The translations under genes were made by a program, and so were the position numbers. From Gillisella vitis (GTDB lineage: Bacteria > Pseudomonadota > Alphaproteobacteria > Rhizobiales > Rhizobiaceae), in NCBI RefSeq assembly GCF_001541345.2, contig NZ_LMVL02000001.1:62001-126000 (forward strand): a DNA stretch of 64,000 nt. Direction: 5' to 3'. The stretch's first letter is position 1, and each line of letters starts with the position of its first letter. This document shows positions 18,117-26,359 of the stretch, in pieces. The notes under the pieces are model-generated. The model did not search any database and had not been told where the DNA came from. It saw nothing but the letters and a program-made list of their open reading frames with translations.

Positions 18117-18542
18117 TTATGCGGGACGAACCACGCCCTTTTTCAGGATGATATTGCCGTACAGCCGACGCTCACCGGTTGAGACCACCGCAAAGGCGGC
18201 TTTGGACCGGTCGTAGAAAGCGAAGCGGTCGATGAGATCCAGCTCGATTTTGCGATTTTCGGCACGCTCTATGATTGTTTCGAACTCGGCATAGATGGAG
18301 GGCCGCTCGCCCGGCGCGTCCATGACACCGGCTGGATAGTCGACAAAGTCATCGAGCGGCATCAGCGAGAGAATGGCCTCCATAACAGCACAGGCGTCGA
18401 TGCCCGGCATCTGCACCAGACGGTTGGCGGCGGTGATGGCCGGGAAATTGGCATCAGCGATAACGATTTCATCGCCATGGCCCATATCGGCGAGGATAGC
18501 GAGAAGATCGCCGGTCAAAAGCGGGTTGATGGTTTTCAGCAT
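18117..18542 (-). CDS. fucU: L-fucose mutarotase (RbsD/FucU family)
   Basis: A 141-residue protein with the complete RbsD/FucU fold. The key region MLKTINPLLTGDLLAILADMGHGDEIVIADANFPA contains the conserved Asp and His residues. The C-terminal IDRFAFYDRSKAAFAVVSTGE is the FucU-type end. It interconverts alpha and beta anomers so that the correct one reaches the sugar dehydrogenase. It lies 20 bases after the aldo/keto reductase and before the lactonase. Its presence is the main reason for reading this operon as fucose-related; ribose is less likely because no ribokinase is present. Confidence 0.9.
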   Translation of the reverse strand: MLKTINPLLTGDLLAILADMGHGDEIVIADANFPAITAANRLVQMPGIDACAVMEAILSLMPLDDFVDYPAGVMDAPGERPSIYAEFETIIERAENRKIELDLIDRFAFYDRSKAAFAVVSTGERRLYGNIILKKGVVRPA

Positions 18543-18561
18543 GGTCGTCCTTCAGGAAATG

Positions 18562-19593
18562 CTAGGAGTTGATAAGGCCTTCGGCGCGCAGTTGCCCCCA
18601 AAGATCCTCGGGAATGTCCTGTTCGAACCAGGCAATATTGGTGGAGATCTGCTCTGCGGTTTTCGCGCCGATCACCACGCAGGTCGCAGCCGGATGGCGC
18701 AGCGGAAACTGGATGGCAGCAGCGGGCAGTGGAATCGCGAAACTGTCACAGATTGCCCTCAGCCTTTCGGCCTTATCGATAATGTCCTGCGGTGCATCGG
18801 CGTAGTTGAACTTGCGGCGACCGGTCGTGGAGGCGAGAATGCCGGAATTGAAAACGCCGGCGACCACCAGTGCCATGCCGCGCTTTTGGGCGATTGGCAG
18901 GAACTGTTGTTCCGCGTCTTGGTCGAGCAACGTATAGCGGCCCGCCAGCATGGAGCAATCGAGGTCAGCCTCTTCCAGTGCATCGCGGATGATCTGCCAT
19001 TCATTGACGCCAAGGCCGAAGCCCTTGATATCACCTGCATCGCGCAATTCCGTCAGTGCCCGAAAGCCGCCACCCTTGGTTAAAGCCGACCAGTGATGCT
19101 CGTGCAAATCAGCATGGGTAACGCTGCCGATGTCATGCACATAGAGAATGTCCGGATTTGGAAAGCCTAGCCGCTGCTGACTGTCATCGAAGCTGCGCAG
19201 GATGCCGTCATGGCTGTAATCGAACACCTCACGGAAATTCAAGCCGTTCCACCAGCCGGGATCGAGCGGGTTTTTCGGCGGGGCTTGGGGAAGCTTTCGG
19301 CCCGCCCGCTCCGTGGTCATCAATCTGCCGACCTTGGTGCTGATCGCCCAGTCTCGTTGCTCGGGATTTTTCTCCCGCAATAAGTCTCCAACAAGATGTT
19401 CGGAACGGCCATTGCCATACATGGGAGCTGTATCGAAATAGCGGATACCAGCCTCCCAGGCCTGATCCAGCATGGCGGTGGCATCGTCTTTGGCTACAGA
19501 CGCATACAGTCCGCCAAGCGGGGCCGTGCCGACGCCAAGCGCGGTGACGGTCAGGCCGGTCTTGCCGATCGGGCGTTTTTCAGTCGCTTTCAT
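18562..19593 (-). CDS. Aldo/keto reductase, L-fucose (D-threo-aldose) 1-dehydrogenase-like
   Basis: A 343-residue NAD(P) TIM-barrel enzyme of the AKR superfamily. The catalytic tetrad is visible as Asp/Tyr in YFDTAPMYGNGRSEH, Lys in ISTKVGR and His in YVHDIG. This matches the D-threo-aldose 1-dehydrogenase branch (pyridoxal reductase/L-galactose dehydrogenase-like). It would oxidise beta-L-fucopyranose to L-fucono-1,5-lactone. The start at 19593 is preferred to an open upstream frame because MKATEKRPIGKTGLTVTALG is the family N-terminus. It is operonic with the ABC permease before it (16-base gap). Confidence 0.88.
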   Translation of the reverse strand: MKATEKRPIGKTGLTVTALGVGTAPLGGLYASVAKDDATAMLDQAWEAGIRYFDTAPMYGNGRSEHLVGDLLREKNPEQRDWAISTKVGRLMTTERAGRKLPQAPPKNPLDPGWWNGLNFREVFDYSHDGILRSFDDSQQRLGFPNPDILYVHDIGSVTHADLHEHHWSALTKGGGFRALTELRDAGDIKGFGLGVNEWQIIRDALEEADLDCSMLAGRYTLLDQDAEQQFLPIAQKRGMALVVAGVFNSGILASTTGRRKFNYADAPQDIIDKAERLRAICDSFAIPLPAAAIQFPLRHPAATCVVIGAKTAEQISTNIAWFEQDIPEDLWGQLRAEGLINS

Positions 19594-19609
19594 GGTGTTT
19601 CCCTTGGCT

Positions 19610-20617
19610 TTAAATGTGGGCGCGTGTCTTGCGTCTTGCCCAGACAACCGTGGCGACGCCGCATAGCAGCAGCAGGCCGCGCACGATCTGACGCTGCGCA
19701 TCTGTCCAGCCGAGCAGGGCGGCACCGCTCAAAAGCGTGGCCAGGAGCAGGACGGCGGTAACGGTGCCGATGACATTGGGCTTGCCGTATTTCAGCGCCA
19801 TGCCACCCAGCAGGACTGAGGTCAGGCCGTCAATGAAATAGGAACTGCCGATATAGGGCTGACCGGACGAAAGATCGGCTGTCAACAGGATGCCCGCCAG
19901 TGCCGACACAAGGCCAGACAGCACGTAGAGCATCAGCAGCAATCGGTTGACTGGTACACCCGCTTCGATCACGGCGGCGCGGTTCTGTTCCATGGCATAG
20001 AGATAATGCCCAAAGGTCAGCCTTTCCTGGATAAACCAGGCGGCGGCATAGAGAAGGGCGACGATCACCGTCAGCAGCGGGATGATGCCGAGATTGACAT
20101 GCAAGAGAGAGCCGACGAAGCCGGTGGAGGAGAGAGAAATCGATGTGCCAAGACCGATGGCGGCGGCAATCGATCCGGCCAGCCCGCCAGTGGCGATGGT
20201 GATCACCAGAGCGGGAAGTTTGAAGATTGCCACAAGCAACCCATTCACCAGACCAAAGACAAGGCCGACCAGCAGGCCCGCAAGACAGGCTATAGCCCAG
20301 CCTTGGCCTGATGCAACCAGCGCTGCCACGACCATATTGGCAAGCGCTGCAACGGACATGAAGCTGACATCGATTTCACCTGCCGCAATGATCCAGGTCA
20401 GCCCCAGAAACATCAGGGCTGCAATGCTGGCCGAGCGCAACATGTCATTGATGTTGCCGCCACTGACGAAGCTGGGCCTGAGCCAAGCAAAGAGAAGAAT
20501 AAGCAGCACCAGCAGCAGGAATAATCCGTAGCGCAGGAAAAAGCCCTGTACGTCCACCCGGCTTGGAGTTGCGGCACTTTGCACAGTCGTCATGGTGATA
20601 TCCGTTGCGTTTTTCAT
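19610..20617 (-). CDS. Sugar ABC transporter permease (RbsC-like), first copy
   Basis: A 335-residue inner-membrane protein of the branched-chain/ribose (BPD_transp_2) permease family with about 9-10 hydrophobic segments. NGLLVAIFKLPALVITIATGG is the diagnostic RbsC-type loop. It has a GGGAGATAACGG ribosome site before the ATG. It probably forms a heterodimer with the next-upstream permease, 3 bases away. The two permeases are of the same family but clearly different in sequence, as in autoinducer-2, rhamnose and erythritol importers. Confidence 0.9.
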   Translation of the reverse strand: MKNATDITMTTVQSAATPSRVDVQGFFLRYGLFLLLVLLILLFAWLRPSFVSGGNINDMLRSASIAALMFLGLTWIIAAGEIDVSFMSVAALANMVVAALVASGQGWAIACLAGLLVGLVFGLVNGLLVAIFKLPALVITIATGGLAGSIAAAIGLGTSISLSSTGFVGSLLHVNLGIIPLLTVIVALLYAAAWFIQERLTFGHYLYAMEQNRAAVIEAGVPVNRLLLMLYVLSGLVSALAGILLTADLSSGQPYIGSSYFIDGLTSVLLGGMALKYGKPNVIGTVTAVLLLATLLSGAALLGWTDAQRQIVRGLLLLCGVATVVWARRKTRAHI

Positions 20618-20620
20618 CCG

Positions 20621-21613
20621 TTATCTCCCGTCTTTACCCGCTGCTTTTCGGCCAAAAATGTCGCCAAGCAGCGTTGTGAGCTTCGGATCGAAAATACCAA
20701 TGGCGAGGATCAGCACGGTGCTGACAATGGCGTCGCTGTAGTAGTAGGGAATGGCAAGCAGGGTGAAGCCGTTCAGCATGGCCGACATCAGCAGCGTGCC
20801 TGCAAGCGTTGCCGGGATGGACGGCGCGCCAAACAGGGCAGCCCCCAGGTAAACAGCGGCAAAGGCTGGCATCATCAACTGGTTGCCCGCCGTGACATTG
20901 GCTGCCCCAGATGAGGCAACCAGCAGGGTGATGGCAAGACAACTCAGCGCGCCGCAAAGGCCGAAGGCCGTCAGGATATAGGTCTTTACCCGTATGCCGG
21001 AAAACACCGCCGAGCGCCGATTTTCGCCCGTGGCATAAAAGGCCCTGCCAAAGCGGGTGCAATGCAAGATAACGAAAGCCACGATCGCCGTTGCCAGCAG
21101 GATGACAACAGGCATGTCGAGCGCCAGGAATTTTGAGTCATTCAGGTCGAGGATGCCCGACATGAAGAAGTTTTCCGAAATCGATGTGCCGTTGCTATAG
21201 AAATAGGACAGTCCCACCGCAACACCGCCGGTGGCAATGGTGGTGACGATATCGGGCAGCCGCAGATAGGAAATCACCGTGCCGTTGATCACCCCAGCCA
21301 TCAGCCCGACGCCGATGCCGCCCAGCACGCTCGCAGACAGGCTGTAGTCATTGGCAAGCAGCCAGCCGAGTGTCATTGCGCCCAACGATGCAACACCTGG
21401 AAAGGAGAGGTCGAAATGGCGAACGACGATGACGAAAGTCAACCCGATGGCCGTCAAGCCGTTGACCGACATATGGCGCAGCAGGGCGTGTAGGTTGTTT
21501 TCGGTCAGATAGGCGGGAGCAAAGGACTGAAAGATCACCGCAATCGCGCAGAGCAGGATCAGGAAGGCTGAAAGCCGCAAGGCAAGTGGCGAGGATTTGA
21601 ATGAAGCAATCAT
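20621..21613 (-). CDS. Sugar ABC transporter permease (RbsC-like), second copy
   Basis: A 330-residue BPD_transp_2-family membrane protein. The RbsC-type loop reads NGTVISYLRLPDIVTTIATGG. It overlaps the ATPase gene by 4 bases (ATGA), so its translation is coupled. Together with the downstream permease and the duplicated ATPase it makes a class-2 carbohydrate uptake (CUT2) importer. Confidence 0.9.
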   Translation of the reverse strand: MIASFKSSPLALRLSAFLILLCAIAVIFQSFAPAYLTENNLHALLRHMSVNGLTAIGLTFVIVVRHFDLSFPGVASLGAMTLGWLLANDYSLSASVLGGIGVGLMAGVINGTVISYLRLPDIVTTIATGGVAVGLSYFYSNGTSISENFFMSGILDLNDSKFLALDMPVVILLATAIVAFVILHCTRFGRAFYATGENRRSAVFSGIRVKTYILTAFGLCGALSCLAITLLVASSGAANVTAGNQLMMPAFAAVYLGAALFGAPSIPATLAGTLLMSAMLNGFTLLAIPYYYSDAIVSTVLILAIGIFDPKLTTLLGDIFGRKAAGKDGR

Positions 21614-23118
21614 GATCGTGCTCCCATGATTCCGGCTGACAGAAGCTGGTCGCGGCTGGGGCGTTGGTCGGCGACGGCGACGGGGCGGCCCTTGTAAAGG
21701 GCAATCATCCGATCGGCGACACCGTGCACTTCGTCACAATCAGACGAAATTACCAGCACGCCCGCATGCTGCGACAATTCCCGCATCAGCGCATAGAGTG
21801 TGGCGCGCGCACCGATATCAACGCCCACCGTCGGCTCGACGAAGATATAAATGTCAGCATCGCGGTAGAGGCCCTTGGCGATCACGATCTTCTGCTGATT
21901 GCCTCCGGAAAAGGCACTGGCCGGGCGGTCCAGCGTCATCGGGTGAAGAGCGACGCGCCGGGCGAGTTGTTCGGAAATCTTGCGGCTTGAGGAGAATTTC
22001 AAGAGCCCGCCGAGAAAGGAGGCCTTCTTCAGATGGGCCAATGTCATGTTGAAGATCACGTTGCGCGACAGCGTCAGGCCCTCGGTGCGGCGATCCCCGG
22101 GAACAAGGAAAATCCCCTTGCGCAGAGCGTCATGCGGGTCTTTCAACGACACCGGCTTGCCCTTGATCCGGATCGTGCCGGTGTCGGGGCGGATGACGCC
22201 GAACAGCGCTTTCGACAATTCATCGGCACCGGAGCCAACGAGGCCGAAAATACCGAGGATTTCGCCGCGCCGCAGGGTGAAGCTCACACCGGAAAACAGG
22301 CCAGATCGTTCAAGACCCTCTACTTCCAGAAGTGCTTCCCCTGCGGCGCTCGCGGCCTTGGGAGGAAAGATATTGCCCGGCTTTTCGTCCAGCATCAGTT
22401 CGGGAATGGATATGTTGCCGTCGCGAGCCTCACGGCAGGTGAAGGTGGCAACGCGCTTTCCCGCCCGGAACACGGTGAAGCGGTCGCCGATCTCGAAAAC
22501 CTCTTCCAGCCGGTGGGTGATATAGATAATAGCGATGCCCGCCGCTTTCAGGTGCCGCATCAATTGGAACAGGGATGTCTTTTCGCGCTCGGTCAGCGTC
22601 GAGGTCGGCTCGTCCAGAATGAGGATGCGGATATCGTCGCGCCTGAGCGCATGCAGGATGGCGACAATTTCCCTGTCAACGGCGGGCATTTCGCCGACGC
22701 GCTGGTCAAGATCGACTTCGATAGGGAAACGCTTCAGCAGCGAGGCCGCCTCGGTCTTCAGCACTTTTCGATCTATTCGGCGACCAAGACCGGCCTTGGT
22801 CGATTCCTGGCCAAGGAAAATGCTTTCCACGCCGGTGAAGTCATCGACCAGTTCCGGATGTTGCTGCACAGACGCGATGCCGCAGGCAATTGCCGCTGCC
22901 GGGCTGCCGAGTTCCACCGTCGCCCCGGCGATGGCGATTGTACCGGCATCTTTGGAATAGACGCCGGAAAGGATCTTGATCAAGGTTGATTTGCCCGCGC
23001 CATTGATGCCCAGCAGCGCGTGGATTTCGCCCGCATCCAGCGAGAAATCGACATTGTCCAGCGCCTTGACGACGCCGAACCGCTTTTCGATTCCCTTCAT
23101 GTCGAGAATGGCTGTCAT
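21610..23118 (-). CDS. Sugar ABC transporter ATP-binding protein (CUT2, RbsA-like)
   Basis: A 502-residue tandem ATPase. The N-terminal domain has Walker A GINGAGKST, Walker B ILILDEPTS and a signature-region motif (VGEMPAVDREIVAI) instead of canonical LSGGQ. The C-terminal domain has the signature FSGGNQQKIVIAKG, and its Walker A equivalent is degenerate (FGLVGSGADE), as is normal in RbsA/MglA. The Walker B position in the C-terminal half reads IFVEPTVG, with Val in place of the usual Asp. The start at 23118 has an AGGAT site; the frame upstream to 23151 is rejected. Confidence 0.9.
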   Translation of the reverse strand: MTAILDMKGIEKRFGVVKALDNVDFSLDAGEIHALLGINGAGKSTLIKILSGVYSKDAGTIAIAGATVELGSPAAAIACGIASVQQHPELVDDFTGVESIFLGQESTKAGLGRRIDRKVLKTEAASLLKRFPIEVDLDQRVGEMPAVDREIVAILHALRRDDIRILILDEPTSTLTEREKTSLFQLMRHLKAAGIAIIYITHRLEEVFEIGDRFTVFRAGKRVATFTCREARDGNISIPELMLDEKPGNIFPPKAASAAGEALLEVEGLERSGLFSGVSFTLRRGEILGIFGLVGSGADELSKALFGVIRPDTGTIRIKGKPVSLKDPHDALRKGIFLVPGDRRTEGLTLSRNVIFNMTLAHLKKASFLGGLLKFSSSRKISEQLARRVALHPMTLDRPASAFSGGNQQKIVIAKGLYRDADIYIFVEPTVGVDIGARATLYALMRELSQHAGVLVISSDCDEVHGVADRMIALYKGRPVAVADQRPSRDQLLSAGIMGARS

Positions 23119-23155
23119 ATCCTGCACCCACGCCTTTCCGGCTGTATTCATGGAG

Positions 23156-23180
23156 CCGGCAGGCTTGGTAAGCCTGCCGG
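23156..23180 (-). other. Intercistronic stem-loop after the sugar-binding-protein gene
   Basis: CCGGCAGGCTT (23156-23166) and AAGCCTGCCGG (23170-23180) form a perfect 11-bp stem with a 3-base loop. It lies 9 bases after the binding-protein stop (minus strand) and before the ATPase gene. No U-run follows on the minus strand. It fits a processing or stabilising hairpin that favours binding-protein expression. Confidence 0.75.
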
Positions 23181-23189
23181 AGTGACAGA

Positions 23190-24227
23190 TTAAAGCGCGC
23201 GCGCCCAGCCAAGCTTGATGGCTTCGCCAGGTTGGTCGTAATTGTCGGGAATGTCCTTGAGCGGCTTCAGGCTGTCCTCGGTCACCGCATAGGATGGCGT
23301 GATGACGAAGCGTGGTGCTTTGCGGCCTGCGACGACCTCGTGGGCATAAAAGGCATTCATATAGGCCATTTCGTAGAAGCTCTGGGCCATGGTCATGGCA
23401 AAGGGTGAACCGGCCTTGATATATTCAAAGGATTGGCGGCCACCATCGATGCCGGTGATGAACACCTTGCGGCCTGCGGCGCGAATGGCGAGCGTGCCTT
23501 CGGATGCTGCGCCATCCCAGGCACACCAGATGGCGTTTAACTCAGGATTGGCCGTCAGGATATTGTCCACCACCTGACGGGGCGTCGTCGTGCCGCCCAA
23601 TGCAAAGGCGATTTCCGAAACGACTTTGATATCGGGAAAGCGGACGAACACTGACTTTGCGCCCAACGTGCGCTGGTCCCAGGACTCGTTGGAGGGCAGG
23701 CTGACGAGGGCGACCTGTCCCTTGCCGTTCAGCCGTTTGGCAATATATTCTGCGCCAGCAGCTCCGAGGCCGAAATTATTCGACATAGCGGTGGAGGTTA
23801 CCGTGGTGTTTGGCACATAGCTGTCACCACAGAAAATCGGGATGCCTGAGGCAACTGCAGCCTGCACGGCAGGCGAGATCGCGGCGGCATCGGCTGGCGT
23901 GATGAAAATCGCTGCTGGCTTGGACGCCACGAAGGAAGCGATCTGATCGGCCTGTTTCTTGATGTCGTAATTGGCATCGGCAATGGTCAAGGTTCCGCCA
24001 AGACGCGAGACGGCGTCCTTATAGCCATTGACAATATGGCGACCCGATTCCCAGACGGTCCAGCCCAGCGAAGCGCAGAATTTCAGGTCTTCTGCACCCG
24101 CCATACGCGGCCTGCTGAGGGCCGCAGCCACGGTGAGTGCCGCACCGGCGCTCAATACGCCACGTCGGCTCAGTTTCAGATCGCCCATGAACCGGCTGCG
24201 ATCTTTGGTTTCCTCAAAGTCAGACAT
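23190..24227 (-). CDS. Sugar ABC transporter substrate-binding protein, Tat-exported
   Basis: A 345-residue periplasmic binding protein of the ribose/galactose type (Peripla_BP_4). The N-terminus has a twin-arginine motif (LSRRGVLSAG at about residues 19-28), a hydrophobic stretch and an AGA-type cleavage site near residue 44, so export is probably by Tat. The ligand domains include FVASKPAAIFITPADAAAIS and a GIDGGRQSF hinge segment. It is the second gene of the sugar operon, 39 bases after the alcohol dehydrogenase. The ligand is probably L-fucose or a related deoxysugar, inferred only from context. Confidence 0.9.
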   Translation of the reverse strand: MSDFEETKDRSRFMGDLKLSRRGVLSAGAALTVAAALSRPRMAGAEDLKFCASLGWTVWESGRHIVNGYKDAVSRLGGTLTIADANYDIKKQADQIASFVASKPAAIFITPADAAAISPAVQAAVASGIPIFCGDSYVPNTTVTSTAMSNNFGLGAAGAEYIAKRLNGKGQVALVSLPSNESWDQRTLGAKSVFVRFPDIKVVSEIAFALGGTTTPRQVVDNILTANPELNAIWCAWDGAASEGTLAIRAAGRKVFITGIDGGRQSFEYIKAGSPFAMTMAQSFYEMAYMNAFYAHEVVAGRKAPRFVITPSYAVTEDSLKPLKDIPDNYDQPGEAIKLGWARAL

Positions 24228-24266
24228 TGTGTTCTCCTCCCACTCGATTGTTGTTTGTCTCGGTTT

Positions 24267-25379
24267 TCAGGCCGATTCCTGTAATAGCGCCAGATAGTCC
24301 TCCCGGCTGGCCAACCGTGGATTGGTGGCATGGCAATGGTCTTTCAGGGCTTCTCCGGCGATTTTTTCCATCATCGCGTCGGTCACACCCATGGCTTTCA
24401 GGCCGGAGGGCATGCCAATGTCGTGGTTCAGTGACGCGGTTATTTCATCAGGCGCACCGCCCATAATGTCTGCCATCACGTCCCATTTCGCACCGATGAC
24501 TGAGCGGTTGAAGCGCAAGACGGCGGGCATCAGCACTGCATTCAGCGTGCCATGGTGCAGATTAAGGTCGCGGATGGCGCCCAGCGGATGGGTCAGCGCA
24601 TGAACGGCACCGAGACCTTTCTGGAACGCCATGGCTCCTTCCATGGCAGCCATCATCATGTCCCAGCGCGCCTGCCGGTCGCTACCATTTGCGACCGCCT
24701 TTCGAATGGCCGGGAAACCACGTTTCAAACCGTCGAGCGCAATCGCATCGGCAGGCGGATTGACGGATGGTCCCATATAGGTTTCCAGGCAGTGGGAAAG
24801 GGCATCCATGCCGGTTGCTGCGGTCAGAAACGGCGGCAGGCCATAGGTCAGTTCCGGGTCGCAGAGCGCAATGGAGGGCAGCATATGGCCACTCAATATG
24901 CCGAGCTTGCGGCCTTCCCGGGTGATAATGACGGCAGCGCGCCCCACTTCCGAGCCAGTGCCTGAGGTGGTTGGAACGGCGATCATCGGACAGATGCGTC
25001 CGTGGATTTTCGAGGCGCCGCCTTCGACCGCCGTATATTGCGCCAGTGGTGCGGCGTGGCCAGTCAGAAGTCGGACGGCTTTTGCCAGATCCAGCGATGA
25101 CCCGCCGCCGAGACCGACAATGCCGTCGCATCCGGCGCTTTTATAGAGGTCATAAGCCTGGGTGACGGCCTCTTCTGTTGGATTGGCCGGAGTGCCGTCA
25201 AACACCGCAGGTGTTTCATCAAACAGGCCGAGGACTTTCGCAACAAGGCCAGTCGAAACCAGTCCTTTGTCAGTTGCAATCAGCGGTTTTTTCACGCCGA
25301 GTTCAGCCAGCAACGCGGGCAATGTGGAAATTGCGCCTTCGTTGAATTCAATCCGCGTCAGATAATTGATTGTCGCCAT
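24267..25379 (-). CDS. Iron-containing alcohol dehydrogenase (lactaldehyde reductase/FucO-like)
   Basis: A 370-residue group-III dehydrogenase. The NAD motif is GGGSSLDLAKAV, and the metal-ligand histidines are in MDALSHCLETY, GAVHALTHPLGAI and LNLHHGTLNAV. The enzymes interconvert aldehydes and alcohols with Fe2+; FucO reduces lactaldehyde to propane-1,2-diol. The start at 25379 gives the family N-terminus MATINYLTRIEFN; an open frame further upstream is rejected. It heads the minus-strand sugar operon, facing the GntR regulator across a 266-base intergenic region that must hold the promoters. Confidence 0.88.
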   Translation of the reverse strand: MATINYLTRIEFNEGAISTLPALLAELGVKKPLIATDKGLVSTGLVAKVLGLFDETPAVFDGTPANPTEEAVTQAYDLYKSAGCDGIVGLGGGSSLDLAKAVRLLTGHAAPLAQYTAVEGGASKIHGRICPMIAVPTTSGTGSEVGRAAVIITREGRKLGILSGHMLPSIALCDPELTYGLPPFLTAATGMDALSHCLETYMGPSVNPPADAIALDGLKRGFPAIRKAVANGSDRQARWDMMMAAMEGAMAFQKGLGAVHALTHPLGAIRDLNLHHGTLNAVLMPAVLRFNRSVIGAKWDVMADIMGGAPDEITASLNHDIGMPSGLKAMGVTDAMMEKIAGEALKDHCHATNPRLASREDYLALLQESA

Positions 25380-25645
25380 GATCCGCTTGCATCCATAGTT
25401 TGTCAGCCGAGGTGAGACACAGATCTCCCGTCGCCATTGCATCACGCAACGCGCAAACAGTGTCGGCCAGAATCGTCATTCCCAAATTTTGAAAGCGCCT
25501 GCCGGCCTCCTCGCCAGCTCGGGTTATTCCTCCTGGCTGCGGGCTGAAAATTTCACTTGCACCGCCAACCAATATATGAGTTATTTAAGTCAGATGATTA
25601 TTCGCCTGTCAACAGGCTTTCGAAAACTTCTCTACAGGCGACAAA

Positions 25646-26359
25646 ATGCCCGAAATTGTTGAGATTACGATGCGCACGGAAAAGACGAAGACAATTCCAA
25701 AGGCTGAACAGATATATTGGTTGTTGCGTCAAGCCATCGTCCATCTGGAGATGCAGCCGGGGGCAATCATCTCGGAAAAAGATCTGTGCGCCGAGTTCGG
25801 GGTGTCGCGCACGCCGGTTCGCGAGGCGTTGCAGCGGCTGGCGGACGAGGGGCTCGTGGATGTGTTTCCCCATTCAGGCACCTATGTCAGCCGTATTTCC
25901 TTCACTGTGGCGGAAGAGGGTTTTGTTATTCGCCGGGCGCTGGAAATCGAAAGTGTCAGAAAGGCTGTGGCCAATGTGACCGATAGCGACGTCGCACAGC
26001 TGAAGTCGATCATCACGCAGATGCAGGCCATCCTCGACAGCAATGAACTGGGCAAATATCTCGATTGCGATGATGCCTTTCACAGCGCCATTGCCACGAT
26101 CAGCGGCTATCCACGCATCTGGAAGTTTATAACGCTTGCCAAGGTTCATCTCGACCGTATGCGCCAGCTCAGCGCGCCTGTGCCAGGCCATCTGGCTGTT
26201 GTGACCGAGCAGCACGACACAATCGTGCGTGCACTGGCCAGCCGAAATGCCGATCAGGCCGAGTTGGCCATGCGCATCCACCTCGATTCCTCCTTCGCCG
26301 TCATGGCCAAAATGCATGAGGATCAGGGCGCGCTCTTTGATGGAAAGGAAGGACCATGA
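25646..26359 (+). CDS. GntR-family (FCD) transcriptional regulator of the sugar cluster
   Basis: A 237-residue regulator. The GntR HTH spans about residues 18-80 (GAIISEKDLCAEFGVSRTPV), and the C-terminal FCD domain has the conserved Asp/His ligand set (CDDAFHSAI, HLAVVTEQHDTIV, MRIHLDSS). FCD proteins commonly sense sugar acids, fitting an aldonate or 2-keto-3-deoxy intermediate. It is divergent from the importer operon and overlaps the dehydratase gene by ATGA. MRTEKTK at 25670 is a possible alternative start; neither has an ideal ribosome site. Confidence 0.87.
   Translation: MPEIVEITMRTEKTKTIPKAEQIYWLLRQAIVHLEMQPGAIISEKDLCAEFGVSRTPVREALQRLADEGLVDVFPHSGTYVSRISFTVAEEGFVIRRALEIESVRKAVANVTDSDVAQLKSIITQMQAILDSNELGKYLDCDDAFHSAIATISGYPRIWKFITLAKVHLDRMRQLSAPVPGHLAVVTEQHDTIVRALASRNADQAELAMRIHLDSSFAVMAKMHEDQGALFDGKEGP

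Noticed and set aside
18117-24227. Ribose (rbs) operon
   Set aside because: The importer is RbsABC-like, but there is no ribokinase and the RbsD-like protein is of the FucU type, with a lactonase and an aldose dehydrogenase.
25348-25572. 74-residue minus-strand frame in the sugar regulator intergenic region
   Set aside because: It overlaps the alcohol dehydrogenase start and lacks a ribosome site. It may contain gene debris (RRFQNLGMTILADTV), but I cannot support it.
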